This document shows positions 8,388-18,332 of a stretch of 64,000 nt of DNA, piece after piece. The DNA comes from an uncultured Pelagibacteraceae bacterium (GTDB lineage Bacteria > Pseudomonadota > Alphaproteobacteria > Pelagibacterales > Pelagibacteraceae). The DNA lies in contig CACBYE010000006.1 of assembly GCA_902543375.1 (NCBI GenBank), forward strand, positions 1 to 64,000, in the 5' to 3' direction. Position 1 is the first letter of the stretch. The number at the start of each line of letters is the position of its first letter. Made by a program: the position numbers and the translations under genes. The notes below the pieces were generated by a model. It ran no database searches. It saw nothing but the letters and a program-made list of their open reading frames with translations, and was not told the DNA's origin.

Positions 8388-9921
8388 TTTCTTTTTCTAT
8401 TTTCTTAATTAATATATCTATCTTATTTATCATATTACCTTTAATAATAAATTCATTATTAGAAATAGTTTCTAATTTGATATCTTTTTCTGATAAATTA
8501 AAAATTTTTAATGCTTTCAATGATGTTTCGGGAATAATTGGATAAAGTAGAAAGCTAATTTTCCTGACTATTTCTAACGTTGTATAAACTATAGTATTTA
8601 ACCTAATTAAATTATCCTTTTTTTTCCATGGCTCTTGATCATTAAAGTATTTGTTTGCGTCAAACAGAGAATTAACAATGAAATCTATATAAAAATTTAA
8701 ATTTTGTTCATTTATTTTAGACCTTATAGTATCTAAATTTTCTTGAAATTTATTTAATATCTTCAAATCATCTGGTTGAAAATCAATTTTTGCAGGAACT
8801 TTTCCATCACAATTTTTCATCGCAAAAGCAGTAACTCTTTGACATAAATTACCATAATTATTTGCTAAATCGCTATTTATACAATCTTCAAGTCTTTCTT
8901 GAGAAATATTACCATCGTTTCCAAATGAAACTTCCTTAACCAAATAATATCTCAAAGGGTCTAAACCGTATTCTTCAATAATTTTTAATGGATCTAAAAT
9001 GTTTCCCTTAGATTTTGACATTTTTTCTTCACCAGATAATATCCAACCATGACCATAAACTTTTTTTGGTAATTCAATTTTAGCAGCTAAAAGAAAAGCG
9101 GGCCAATAAACTGCATGAAATCTTAAAATATCTTTACCAATCAAATGGATAGATGCTGGCCAAAATTTTTTAAAAAGTTCATCATTTGTATCTGGATAAT
9201 TTAAAGCACTTAAATAATTTGTTAATGCATCAAGCCATACATAAATAATATGTTTATCGTTACTAGGAACTGGAATTCCCCATGTAAAAGTTTTGCGACT
9301 TACAGAAAGATCTTTAAGACCACTTTTTACAAAACTAATTACCTCGTTTTTTCTAGACTCAGGTAATATAAAATCTGGATTATTTTCATAAAATTCTAAT
9401 AAAGGTTTTTGCCATTTAGAAAGTCGAAAAAAATAAGACTCCTCTTCTATCCATTCAACGTTAGATTTTGACGATTTGGCAATTTTTTTCCCATTTATTT
9501 CTTCTATTTCATCTTCATTGTAAAAAGCCTCATCTGAGACTGAATACCATCCAGAATAATTTGATAAATAAATGTCATCATTTTTTTCAAGAAGAGACCA
9601 GAGATGTTGAACTGTTTTTTTATGTCTATCCTCAGTAGTTCTTATAAAATCCGTATTAGATAAATTTAATGTTTTTGAGAGATCTTTAAATGTTTGACTA
9701 ATTTGATCGCAGAATTCCTTAGGCTTCTTACCTGCTTTTTCAGCTGATCTTTGTATCTTTAAACCATGCTCATCTGTACCAGTTAAAAAATGAACTTTAT
9801 AATCATCAATTGATTTAAATCTCGCAAAAAAGTCAGCTATAATACTCGAGTATGCATGCCCCATATGAGGTTTTCCAGATGGGTAATATATCGGAGTAGT
9901 AATATAAAAATTTTTATCCAT
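8380..9921 (-). CDS. metG: Methionyl-tRNA synthetase
   Basis: 513 residues, class I aminoacyl-tRNA synthetase charging tRNA-Met in the cytosol. The HIGH motif is HMGH at 19-22 and KMSKSKGN lies near residue 300. The anticodon-binding alpha-helical domain follows; there is no C-terminal EMAP-like tRNA-binding domain, as is usual for the short alphaproteobacterial form. It overlaps holB upstream and tatD downstream by 8 nt each, so all three must be co-transcribed. Confidence 0.97.
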   Translation of the reverse strand: MDKNFYITTPIYYPSGKPHMGHAYSSIIADFFARFKSIDDYKVHFLTGTDEHGLKIQRSAEKAGKKPKEFCDQISQTFKDLSKTLNLSNTDFIRTTEDRHKKTVQHLWSLLEKNDDIYLSNYSGWYSVSDEAFYNEDEIEEINGKKIAKSSKSNVEWIEEESYFFRLSKWQKPLLEFYENNPDFILPESRKNEVISFVKSGLKDLSVSRKTFTWGIPVPSNDKHIIYVWLDALTNYLSALNYPDTNDELFKKFWPASIHLIGKDILRFHAVYWPAFLLAAKIELPKKVYGHGWILSGEEKMSKSKGNILDPLKIIEEYGLDPLRYYLVKEVSFGNDGNISQERLEDCINSDLANNYGNLCQRVTAFAMKNCDGKVPAKIDFQPDDLKILNKFQENLDTIRSKINEQNLNFYIDFIVNSLFDANKYFNDQEPWKKKDNLIRLNTIVYTTLEIVRKISFLLYPIIPETSLKALKIFNLSEKDIKLETISNNEFIIKGNMINKIDILIKKIEKEND

Positions 9922-10843
9922 TTAAAATTTTATTTTCAAATTCCATAAATAAAGACTCTTCATCTAAATTAAATTTTTTAGTGTCATTTATTCTCTTTAA
10001 AAAATAATCATAATATTCAAAAGTTTTTGATTTTGTTAACTTTACTTTTGTTAAAAAATAAAACTCAAAATATTGAAATATTATATCTTTAATTAAAGCA
10101 TCTTTTTTATATAAATTATCTTTAATAACAAGTTTTAGAAAACTTTTTAAATCGTAATCCTTTAAATCATGTTTCTGCATTTTAAAAAATTCAATTAAAT
10201 GATATATTTGTCCAGGTGTTAAATAATAGTTTAGCAAATCTTTATTAATAAATTTCATAATATCATTATCTAAAATCTTATTAATAACTGAAATCGAATT
10301 TTTATGATCTAAAGATATTTTAAAATTGATACATCTCGATTTTAAAGTAGGTAAAATAAATCTATCGTTATTTATCAACATAAAATAAGTGTTTGATGGT
10401 GGTTCCTCTAAAACTTTTAAAAGAGCATTAATAGATGAAATATTTAATGTTTCGATATTATCTATAATTATAAATCTTTCCTTGTTATTAAAAGATGATT
10501 TATTCAAATTATTAATCAATTCTCTAATTTGATTAATATCAATATTTTTTTTTTCACTTAAAGTATCAACTAATAATAAGTTGGGATTTGATCCATTTAT
10601 TACAAGCTTATAAGATTTATTGTCAGGATTAATTTTAGATTCTTTAATAATATAGGGATGTTCTTCGTTAATTGACAATACATAATTTACTAAATGAAAT
10701 GCTAAAGTTGACTTACCCAAACCTTTGTTACCACTAAGTAAAATTTTTGTAGGTAATTTTTTTTTCTTATAAAGATCTACAAATTCTAACAGATAGTTAT
10801 CGAGTGAAAACAAATTAGTTTGCTTTATTGGACTTAGGCTCAT
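9914..10843 (-). CDS. holB: DNA polymerase III delta' subunit
   Basis: 309 residues. It has a P-loop GNKGLGKS at 38-45, a Walker B-like FIIIDNIETL near 124-133, and a SerArgCys sensor-like LKSRCINFKI near 165-174, arranged as in clamp-loader AAA+ subunits. The position between tmk and metG is the classical place of holB. The delta' subunit helps the clamp loader place the beta clamp on DNA. The C-terminal third is very Lys/Asn-rich and poorly conserved, so the assignment rests on the AAA+ core and synteny. Confidence 0.85.
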   Translation of the reverse strand: MSLSPIKQTNLFSLDNYLLEFVDLYKKKKLPTKILLSGNKGLGKSTLAFHLVNYVLSINEEHPYIIKESKINPDNKSYKLVINGSNPNLLLVDTLSEKKNIDINQIRELINNLNKSSFNNKERFIIIDNIETLNISSINALLKVLEEPPSNTYFMLINNDRFILPTLKSRCINFKISLDHKNSISVINKILDNDIMKFINKDLLNYYLTPGQIYHLIEFFKMQKHDLKDYDLKSFLKLVIKDNLYKKDALIKDIIFQYFEFYFLTKVKLTKSKTFEYYDYFLKRINDTKKFNLDEESLFMEFENKILNG

Positions 10844-11454
10844 TTTATCAATTTTTTAATTTTCTTTAAAACGTATTTTTCATTCAACTTAATATCTAAA
10901 TTTGAATCAATTATTTGGTATTTTCTTTTATTCTTATTTGATAGTTTTACAAAACCTTTTTGAACTTTATTGTAAAAATTTTTTTTGAAATTATCATACC
11001 TGTTAGTAGATTTTCTTAATCTAAGTCGCTTTACCATATTTTTATGATTTACTAGGTTTAAAAAAGTAAAAGAGACTTTAAAATTTGATAAAATGTGTTT
11101 GTTAATATTATTTATTAAATCTAAATTTACACCCATACCATAATGTTGATACGCAATAGTTGAGTCGACAAATCTATCTATTAATATAATTTTTTTTTTG
11201 TAATATTTTCTTAGTTGATTGATATTTTCACTTCTAGAAGCTAAATAAAGCAGCAAATCTGTATTTTTATTAAAATTGGATTTTTTATTAAGTATCAATT
11301 TTCTTATTTTTTCTGAATTTAAACTTCCTCCTGGTTCTCTGATCTTGATAAAAGAAAGTTTTCTTTTTTTAAGATATTTTGAAATTTTATTTAAATGATG
11401 AGTCTTCCCACTTCCTTCAATACCCTCGAAAACAATAACAGGTTTTCTAGACAT
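10840..11454 (-). CDS. tmk: Thymidylate kinase
   Basis: 204 residues, the normal length. P-loop EGIEGSGKT at 10-18, the dTMP-binding DRF motif in ILIDRFVDSTIAYQ near 91-104, and an Arg-rich lid region (RLRLRKSTNRYD near 143-154) identify it. It phosphorylates dTMP to dTDP. It overlaps holB by 4 nt (ATGA) and the carboxypeptidase gene by 8 nt. Confidence 0.93.
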   Translation of the reverse strand: MSRKPVIVFEGIEGSGKTHHLNKISKYLKKRKLSFIKIREPGGSLNSEKIRKLILNKKSNFNKNTDLLLYLASRSENINQLRKYYKKKIILIDRFVDSTIAYQHYGMGVNLDLINNINKHILSNFKVSFTFLNLVNHKNMVKRLRLRKSTNRYDNFKKNFYNKVQKGFVKLSNKNKRKYQIIDSNLDIKLNEKYVLKKIKKLIK

Positions 11455-12598
11455 CGCCCCAGATTAAATAATTCAATGATTTAATTAATCTAGTAAAAAT
11501 ATTTACTTTTTGAACATCATTAGACGCTAATAGATCATATTCACCTATCAATTCTTGATCATATACCACCCTGTAAGTTCCAATTTTTTGATTTTTTTTA
11601 ATTGGTGCCTCTATTGGTCCGTCATATTTCAAGGATATTTTTAATAATCTTTTTTTTGCCTTTTTGATTGTTTTAAAAATATCAGTATCAACATGCACAT
11701 CAACATAGCTTTGTTTACCAAGCCATACCTCTACTTTCTCAATAGGTTTATTAGCTTTATTTATCTCAACTAGATCAAAATTTGTTAATCCATAAGTTAA
11801 TAATTTCAAACTTTCTCTTGATCTTGAACTTTTGGTTTCGAATCCGCTTCCGACAGCAATTAATCTTCTCCCCTTTCTATTAATTGATGAGGCTAATGAA
11901 TATTTTTCAACAGCTAAGTAACCTGTTTTAATACCATCGGCACCAATATTTTTGTAAAGAAGAGGATTTCTGTTACCTTGTGTAATTGGATCACCTCCTG
12001 TTCTATTCCACGTAAATTCTTTTTCTGCAAACCACTCATAATATTTTGGATGTTCTTTTATTAAGTAAGTAGACATAATTAAAATATCTCTAACGGTTGA
12101 ATAATTGTCTGGATCATTAATTCCAGATGAGTTTGCGAACCTTGTATTTTCCATACCTAGTTCTTTTGCTTTAGATGTCATTAAGATTGCAAATTCTTCC
12201 TCAGTACCAGCTATTCCTTCCGCAAGTGCAATACATGCGTCATTACCAGATGCAACAATTATACCTAATAGTAAATCCTCTACAGAAACTTCATCGCCAA
12301 CCATTATAAACATAGATGAATAACCTGCGGTTGATAATCTCCATGCTTTTTCAGAAATTATAAATTTATCATCTAAAGATAGATCACCTGATTTTATTAA
12401 ATCAAAAGCAATTATGGATGTCATTATCTTAGTCATTGAAGCTGGATAAATTGATCTATCTGGATCTTTTTCATATAAAATCTCTCCAGATAAGAAATCT
12501 TGTAATATTGCTGTTCTAGCTTTTATGTCAATCTTGGCATTAACAGAAAAAATTAGAGATAAATATAATGAGATAATGATAAAAATTTTTTTAAGCAT
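11447..12598 (-). CDS. dacC: D-alanyl-D-alanine carboxypeptidase (PBP5/6 family)
   Basis: 383 residues with a signal peptide ending near VNA at 19-21. The three penicillin-binding motifs are present: SMTK (Ser54, Lys57), SGN at 117-119 and KTG at 224-226. The region after about residue 265 matches the PBP5 C-terminal beta domain. It trims the terminal D-Ala from peptidoglycan stem peptides in the periplasm and so limits cross-linking. It follows the RlpA-like gene with an 8-nt overlap. The dac number (dacA/C/D) cannot be decided from sequence alone. Confidence 0.93.
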   Translation of the reverse strand: MLKKIFIIISLYLSLIFSVNAKIDIKARTAILQDFLSGEILYEKDPDRSIYPASMTKIMTSIIAFDLIKSGDLSLDDKFIISEKAWRLSTAGYSSMFIMVGDEVSVEDLLLGIIVASGNDACIALAEGIAGTEEEFAILMTSKAKELGMENTRFANSSGINDPDNYSTVRDILIMSTYLIKEHPKYYEWFAEKEFTWNRTGGDPITQGNRNPLLYKNIGADGIKTGYLAVEKYSLASSINRKGRRLIAVGSGFETKSSRSRESLKLLTYGLTNFDLVEINKANKPIEKVEVWLGKQSYVDVHVDTDIFKTIKKAKKRLLKISLKYDGPIEAPIKKNQKIGTYRVVYDQELIGEYDLLASNDVQKVNIFTRLIKSLNYLIWGDV

Positions 12599-13343
12599 CT
12601 TTAATTATTTCTAGATTTTCAAAATACAAAGAATTCATTTTTTCAAATGAGTCTTTAAGTGACTGTATATCATTAAATGGTCCCAATAATAACCTATAAT
12701 TAGTTTTAGTAAGTTCAATGATTTTAATATTTTTCAATTTAACTTCACTTTTAATTTTATTACTCATATTTTTAGCAGATTTTTTGTAATAAAAATCAGC
12801 TACCTTAATATAATAAGAAAATTTATTATTTTTTTGTAATTTTTTTTTAGTTTTATTGGATGAGTTTAGATCACTAATTTTAATACCATCTATAGGTGCC
12901 TTTTCAGCAACTTTTTTTTCTTCCTCAAAAGTTTTAGTCTTTTTGGCGATATATGTAGAACTTTTTGAAATCAAGACTATATCTATATAAGGCTCTTTTA
13001 AATCAAGTTCTAACTCCTCAACAATTCTTTGAGTGATAATTGAATTGTAAAATGGTGAAAATTTTACTCTGTTTGATTTTACTTCTGCGATAAGTGATTT
13101 TCCATTTAAAGGATTAGAAATTTTCACATTTGATTTTCTTTTTAGATTTTTATGAAATATTGTTAATGATCTTTGATCAATTTTTTTAATTTTTAAATCG
13201 TCATTATAAATAAGAGAAAATCCGCTATTTTTATATTTTTTGTCAAATGTAATATCTAATTTCTTACTTTGATTAGTAGTAATTTGATCACAACTTAATA
13301 ACAAAAATAAGGTACTTAAAATAATAAAAATATTAAATTTCAT
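12591..13343 (-). CDS. RlpA-like SPOR-domain lipoprotein, degenerate active site
   Basis: 250 residues. The N-terminus ends in a lipobox (LLLSC, Cys18). Residues about 58-125 resemble the double-psi beta-barrel of RlpA: LTIFHKNLKRKSNVKISN lines up with the family's AAHKTLPFGTRVRVTN. The catalytic His is kept (His64), but the VNDRG stretch that carries the catalytic Asp reads VKSNRV at 88-93, so lytic transglycosylase activity is doubtful. Residues about 172-248 look like a SPOR domain (FSYYIKVADF ... YRLLLGPF), which binds denuded septal glycan. Position between mltB and the carboxypeptidase is where rlpA sits in many Alphaproteobacteria. Confidence 0.72.
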   Translation of the reverse strand: MKFNIFIILSTLFLLLSCDQITTNQSKKLDITFDKKYKNSGFSLIYNDDLKIKKIDQRSLTIFHKNLKRKSNVKISNPLNGKSLIAEVKSNRVKFSPFYNSIITQRIVEELELDLKEPYIDIVLISKSSTYIAKKTKTFEEEKKVAEKAPIDGIKISDLNSSNKTKKKLQKNNKFSYYIKVADFYYKKSAKNMSNKIKSEVKLKNIKIIELTKTNYRLLLGPFNDIQSLKDSFEKMNSLYFENLEIIKDA

Positions 13344-14334
13344 TTTTAAATTTGTCCTTTAAAGTACACACAGCAAGTGCAAATCTTAAAGATCTGTTCC
13401 ATTGTAAAATTATTTCGTAATTTTCAAAAACTATATAAGCAGGATTTAAGGTTTGTGCATCCGGTATAATATCTTTGTCTGGTGTTATAATTGCTATTTT
13501 CTGGTTTTCGTTTTTTATGTTTAATTCAGAATAATTTTTAATATATTTTTTAAAAGATTTAATTTTCTTTTTACTATGCAATTTTCTAGCTGATACGTTC
13601 AAAAGTTTAATTGGAATATTTTCATCTAATTCAATTTTCTTAAAACAAAGATCATTTTTTTTCCACCCAATCTTATTTAAATAATTAGCAGCAGATGCAT
13701 AAGCATCTTCTGGATTTTTCAAATCAATAAAATCATCCTTATTGTAGTCAAAAGCATAATTCTTTATTGTTGATGGCATAAATTGAAAAAAACCAAATGC
13801 ACCAGCCCATGAACCATACAATGTTTTATAATCTATTTGATTATCATCAATTAATTTCAATAAAGTTAAGAGTTCATTTGAAAAAAACTCTGATCTTCTT
13901 TTATCATAACTTAATGTTGCTAATGATGATATTATATCCATTTTTCCAACATAAGTGCCAAAGTTAGTCTCGATGCCCATTAAAGATAAAAGTAATTCTT
14001 TTTCAACTCCAAAATTTTTTTCAACTAAATTTATAAGATTTGAATTATTTTCATAAAAATCTACACCCTTTTTTAATTTTTTAGTTGAAGTACGTTTGCC
14101 AATATATGTTTTTGTGTCCTCATAAAACTCTGGTTGAAACCTATCGTATTCAATAACTTTAGTTAAAAATCTTGCATTTTGCATTGCTGTATCAAAAGTC
14201 TGTTCTGAAATATCATTTGCTAATGCCACTTTTTTGAAATTTTTTTTCCATTCATTGAAATTGATATTTTCACTAGAATAGCAATTCAATATTGTTATTA
14301 AAGATAAAAAAAATATTTGGCTAATTAGTTTCAT
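13333..14334 (-). CDS. mltB: Lytic murein transglycosylase (MltB family)
   Basis: 333 residues with an N-terminal signal sequence (residues 1-20). Catalytic Glu122 is in LLSLMGIETNFGTYVG, and SWAGAFGFFQFMPST near 181-195 is the typical second motif, followed by DPE/EDAYASAANYL. It cleaves glycan strands of peptidoglycan to 1,6-anhydro ends. The usual C-terminal peptidoglycan-binding domain of longer homologues is absent. First cell-wall gene after rarD, with 14 nt overlap at its start, and 11 nt overlap with the RlpA-like gene. Confidence 0.9.
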   Translation of the reverse strand: MKLISQIFFLSLITILNCYSSENINFNEWKKNFKKVALANDISEQTFDTAMQNARFLTKVIEYDRFQPEFYEDTKTYIGKRTSTKKLKKGVDFYENNSNLINLVEKNFGVEKELLLSLMGIETNFGTYVGKMDIISSLATLSYDKRRSEFFSNELLTLLKLIDDNQIDYKTLYGSWAGAFGFFQFMPSTIKNYAFDYNKDDFIDLKNPEDAYASAANYLNKIGWKKNDLCFKKIELDENIPIKLLNVSARKLHSKKKIKSFKKYIKNYSELNIKNENQKIAIITPDKDIIPDAQTLNPAYIVFENYEIILQWNRSLRFALAVCTLKDKFKNEI

Positions 14335-15199
14335 AAAGATCTTTAAGATATATAATTACAGCAATCCAGATAATAATAAAACTCGCTAATTTAATTAGTG
14401 AAAAATCCTCATTGTAATAAAAGTAGCCTAAAATAAACTGTAACGTTGGCGTAATATAAAAAATCATCCCTGTAGGTCCAAGACCGATTAATTCAACACC
14501 TCTTACGTATAAAAATAAAGGAATCACAGTCATGGGTCCCGCTAATAATAGAAACATACTCAGACCTGGGTTAGACAAACTAAAATCATTTAATCCCTTA
14601 TCAAAAATAAAGTAAAAGACAATAAGAGCAAAAGGAAAAATATATAAACTCTCTATTAAAAGTCCTATATCAGTTTCTATATCAATTTTTTTTCTTACTA
14701 GATTATAAAATGCCCAACTCAAAGCTACGATTATACCAACCCATGGAAGTGTTTTTATATTAAGAAAAATCATAATCAAAATAGATATGATTACTAATAA
14801 AATTGAAAAAATTCTTTTTTTATTCAATTTTTCCTTAAAAAAAATGTATCCCAATAAAACACTTATAATTGGCATAATAAAGTAACCAAAACTAGCATCT
14901 ATTATTCTTTCCGTGGCTACAGCATAAATCCAAATAGCCCAATTAATAAATATTAATGAGCCGGAGATAAAAAGATAAAAAAGATTTTTTTTATTTGAAA
15001 TACTTTTAATAAAAAGTTTCCATTTTTTAAAAAAGAGAGTCGTCATGACTAACATAACAGCAGTCCATAAACATCTGTGAACAACTAACTCAACATGTCC
15101 TATAAAGGCAACATATTCAAAATATATAACACCAATAAAACCCCACCAAAAGGATCCTAAAGATGTAAGTATTAATCCTTTATTAAAATGCTGGTTCAT
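14321..15199 (-). CDS. rarD: RarD-type EamA-family transporter
   Basis: 292 residues with about ten hydrophobic segments in two EamA-like halves. The opening (KGLILTSLGSFWWGFIGVIYF ... VVHRCLWT) and GLGPTGMIFYITPTLQFILG near 240-259 are typical of RarD. RarD proteins are inner-membrane drug/metabolite transporter superfamily members; the substrate is unknown. It appears to be the first gene of the long minus-strand operon that runs to the MBL-fold gene. Confidence 0.85.
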   Translation of the reverse strand: MNQHFNKGLILTSLGSFWWGFIGVIYFEYVAFIGHVELVVHRCLWTAVMLVMTTLFFKKWKLFIKSISNKKNLFYLFISGSLIFINWAIWIYAVATERIIDASFGYFIMPIISVLLGYIFFKEKLNKKRIFSILLVIISILIMIFLNIKTLPWVGIIVALSWAFYNLVRKKIDIETDIGLLIESLYIFPFALIVFYFIFDKGLNDFSLSNPGLSMFLLLAGPMTVIPLFLYVRGVELIGLGPTGMIFYITPTLQFILGYFYYNEDFSLIKLASFIIIWIAVIIYLKDLYETN

Positions 15200-15281
15200 A
15201 AAATAATGAAATAGATAATAAACGTTTAATAGACTATTTTATGGTTGAATTAAATAATTATAATTATAAAACCTTGCTCAA

Positions 15282-15371
15282 GGAGAGATGGCTGAGCGGT
15301 TGAAAGCACCGGTCTTGAAAACCGGCAAAGGGGCAACTCTTTCCTGGGTTCGAATCCCAGTCTCTCCGCCA
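15282..15371 (+). tRNA. tRNA-Ser (TGA anticodon)
   Basis: GGAGAGA at the 5' end pairs with TCTCTCC, followed by G and an encoded CCA. The anticodon stem CCGGT/ACCGG encloses CTTGAAA with anticodon TGA. A long variable arm (AAAGGGGCAACTCTTT) fits class II tRNA-Ser. 90 nt. Confidence 0.95.
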
Positions 15372-15380
15372 TCAAAAGTT

Positions 15381-15638
15381 TTAATATTTAAAATTTTTAA
15401 ATAAATTATTAATCTTATTATCCTCAAATTGAACTTCTGTGTTTAAACCATTGTAGAAATTATAAAGATTATTATCATCAATCTCTAAAAGTTTTATTAA
15501 TTGATTAAGATCTTCTTCGTTTAATTGATCTAAATATTTTCTTGTGAATGCACCTAGAAGTTTATCCATTTCTTTTGTGCCACGATAATTTGATCTGTAA
15601 ATAATTTTTTTTTTAATTTGTTCTATATCAGCAGTCAT
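15381..15638 (-). CDS. sdhE: Succinate dehydrogenase flavinylation factor SdhE
   Basis: 85 residues, the typical small five-helix protein. The RGxxE motif is present (YRGTKEMD at 18-25), which is needed for covalent FAD attachment to SdhA. The gene is divergent from recG, 28 nt away, a neighbourhood conserved in Alphaproteobacteria. The sdh operon itself is elsewhere. Confidence 0.9.
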   Translation of the reverse strand: MTADIEQIKKKIIYRSNYRGTKEMDKLLGAFTRKYLDQLNEEDLNQLIKLLEIDDNNLYNFYNGLNTEVQFEDNKINNLFKNFKY

Positions 15639-15666
15639 AATAAGAATATAATATTAGTTTAAAGAT

Positions 15667-17712
15667 ATGAAAAGAAATTTTGAATACTTATTGTCTGATC
15701 TCAGTTTACTAAAAGGTGTAGGAACCAAAACTTCAAATTTATTAAAGAAAAAAAAGATCAATACTATTTTTGATTTATTATGGAAATTACCAAAATCTTT
15801 CACTGATAGAAGTTTATCATCTAAAATAATAGATTTAAAAATAGATGAAATACAGACAATAACCATAATTCCTCTCAAATACTCATTCCCAAGAATTAGA
15901 AACTTACCCAATAGAGTTTTATGCAAAGATGATACTGGTGAGATAGATTGTGTTTTTTTTAACAGTTATGAGGGTTATATCAAAAAAATATTACCTATTG
16001 GAAAAGAGGTTACTGTCAGCGGAAAAATTAAATATTTTAGAAATAAATATCAATTAACAAATCCAAAATATATTTCAGAGGACTCTTCGATAATTAAACA
16101 AAAGCACAATAGTTATTCATTAACTGAGGGTATTAGTGAAAAAGTTTATAATAAGATTATTTTACAAATAATAAATAATTTACCTGAAATTGAAGAATGG
16201 CATTCAAAAGATATATTAAAAAAATTCAACAATATAGGTTGGAATGACTCCATCAAAAAATTACATGAACCAGAAAATATTGGCAAATTTAAAGAAAGTT
16301 TTTATCAAAGACTCGCTTATGACGAAATTTTTTCCACTTTTTTAGTAAACTCTGAAATAAGAAAAAAGATAAAGAAAGTTAAAAAAACAAAAAAAAATTT
16401 TAATATTAATAAACAAAATGAAATTATATCTAAGCTTAATTTTTCATTAACAAAAGACCAAAATAAAACATTAAGTGAAATAAATAAAGATTTATGTTCT
16501 GAAAATAAAATGTTTAGGTTACTTCAGGGCGATGTAGGAAGTGGAAAAACAATAGTATCTTTGCTTTCTGCATTTAATACAATTAATTCAGGCTTTCAGG
16601 TAGCAGTAATGGCACCGACTGAAATACTAGCTAGACAGCATTTTCTTTTAGCTAAAAAAATATTTTCCAGAAATATTAAGATTGAATTAATTTCAGGAAA
16701 ATCTTCTTATAAAGATAAGAAAGTAATCCTCAATAAATTATCCAATAAACAAATTGATATAATTTTTGGAACACATGCACTTTTTCAAAAAAGAGTCGAA
16801 TTTAAAAAACTTGGATTAATAATAATTGATGAGCAACATAAATTTGGAGTAAGTCAAAGAAAAAAGTTATCTGATAAAGCTGGAAAAGATTGTGATGTTC
16901 TTTTGATGACTGCAACACCTATCCCTCGTACCTTAACAATGACAATATATGGCGATATGGATCTTTCAATTATTCGTGAAAAACCAAATATTCGTAAACC
17001 TGTTAAAACTTATAGTAAAAATGAAAATAAAATTGATGATGTAATAAAATTTGTAAAAAAAGAAATCAAACTAGGTAATCAAGTATTTTGGGTATGCCCA
17101 TTAATTGAAGAATCTAAAAAAATTGATCATTCCTCTGCAATTAAAAAATCTGAATATTTAAGTAAATTATTTCCTAAAGAGGTTTTTCTACTTCACGGAA
17201 AAAGCACAGCTGAAGAAAAAGAAATAATCCTAAACAAATTCTTAAAAAATGAGTTTAAGATTTTAGTTTCGACAACCATAATTGAGGTTGGTATAGATTT
17301 TCCAAATGCAAATGTAATAATTATTGAAAATGCAAATAAATTTGGTTTATCTCAGCTGCATCAACTAAGAGGCAGAGTTGGAAGAGGAAGTAAAGATTCA
17401 TCATGCATTTTAATGTTTAAATCAAATCTAAGCGATAATGCAAAAAAAAGAATTAATATATTAAAAGACTCTAATGATGGCTTCAAAATATCTGAAGAGG
17501 ATATGAAATTAAGAGGTTTTGGAGACATTTTAGGTTTTAAACAAAGTGGAATTAAAAACTTTAAATTAGCTGATCCAGTTCATAATCATAATCTTTTTAT
17601 TTTGGCTGAAAAAGAAATCAGAAGAATTGAAAATCATAATGAAGATATAAGTAAATTCAAACCATTAATTAAATTGTACGATAGAGCCGATATAATTAAT
17701 GATATTGCCTAA
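15667..17712 (+). CDS. recG: ATP-dependent DNA helicase RecG
   Basis: 681 residues, full length. An N-terminal wedge/OB region (about 1-250) precedes the helicase core. Walker A GDVGSGKT lies near 287-294, the DEQH box near 388-391, LMTATPIPRT near 415-424, and QLRGRVGRG near 575-583. RecG remodels stalled replication forks and Holliday junctions. It ends in a 4-nt convergent overlap with the DUF502 gene. Confidence 0.97.
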   Translation: MKRNFEYLLSDLSLLKGVGTKTSNLLKKKKINTIFDLLWKLPKSFTDRSLSSKIIDLKIDEIQTITIIPLKYSFPRIRNLPNRVLCKDDTGEIDCVFFNSYEGYIKKILPIGKEVTVSGKIKYFRNKYQLTNPKYISEDSSIIKQKHNSYSLTEGISEKVYNKIILQIINNLPEIEEWHSKDILKKFNNIGWNDSIKKLHEPENIGKFKESFYQRLAYDEIFSTFLVNSEIRKKIKKVKKTKKNFNINKQNEIISKLNFSLTKDQNKTLSEINKDLCSENKMFRLLQGDVGSGKTIVSLLSAFNTINSGFQVAVMAPTEILARQHFLLAKKIFSRNIKIELISGKSSYKDKKVILNKLSNKQIDIIFGTHALFQKRVEFKKLGLIIIDEQHKFGVSQRKKLSDKAGKDCDVLLMTATPIPRTLTMTIYGDMDLSIIREKPNIRKPVKTYSKNENKIDDVIKFVKKEIKLGNQVFWVCPLIEESKKIDHSSAIKKSEYLSKLFPKEVFLLHGKSTAEEKEIILNKFLKNEFKILVSTTIIEVGIDFPNANVIIIENANKFGLSQLHQLRGRVGRGSKDSSCILMFKSNLSDNAKKRINILKDSNDGFKISEEDMKLRGFGDILGFKQSGIKNFKLADPVHNHNLFILAEKEIRRIENHNEDISKFKPLIKLYDRADIINDIA

Positions 17713-18332
17713 TTCTTACCTGTCGACGTTCCTGCAGATACAATAAATTTAGATGCTTCCTCGAATGTCATATTTAGATATATAACTTCATCAATTGGAA
17801 ACATGAGTAAAAAACCACTGGTAGGGTTTGGTGTTGTAGGAACAAAAACGTTGATTAATTTTTTGTTTGTTTTTTCTGCCATCTCACCCTTATTTTCTTT
17901 TGTTGCAAAACCAACAGCCCAAACACCTTTTCTAGGATATTCTATTAAAACCACACTTTTTTTACCATTTTCATCTTTGTTAGAAAATGTTTCTGTCATT
18001 TGAACTATTGCAGAGTAAATAGTTCTTAAAACTGGAATTCTTTTGAAAAGATCATCAATAAGTTTAAGAATTCGTTTGCCTAAGAAAGATAAAGATAAAC
18101 CGCCTACTATAGTTATAAAAATTATCGAGATAATAATTTCAATTCCAGGAATTGCAAATGGTAGATAATTATTAGGATTTATATTTGTTGGAATTACTTT
18201 AGATGAAATTCCTATTAAAATTTTACTAAGATATAATGTAAACCCAATAGGTATTAAAACCACTACACCAGTTATAAAATAATTTCTCAGAAGTAAACTT
18301 AGTGATTTTTTTTTTTTTGACTTTGCCATCAT
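17709..18332 (-). CDS. DUF502 family membrane protein
   Basis: 207 residues. Two hydrophobic segments (about 18-38 and 55-80) are followed by a soluble domain with KRIPVLRTIYSAIVQ near 100-114, a run typical of DUF502, and VVLIEYPRKGVWAVGFAT near 128-145. Function unknown. In many Alphaproteobacteria it sits beside recG, as here. The start is ATG ATG; the first ATG is shared with the TGA stop of a possible 25-codon reading frame upstream. Confidence 0.8.
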   Translation of the reverse strand: MMAKSKKKKSLSLLLRNYFITGVVVLIPIGFTLYLSKILIGISSKVIPTNINPNNYLPFAIPGIEIIISIIFITIVGGLSLSFLGKRILKLIDDLFKRIPVLRTIYSAIVQMTETFSNKDENGKKSVVLIEYPRKGVWAVGFATKENKGEMAEKTNKKLINVFVPTTPNPTSGFLLMFPIDEVIYLNMTFEEASKFIVSAGTSTGKN

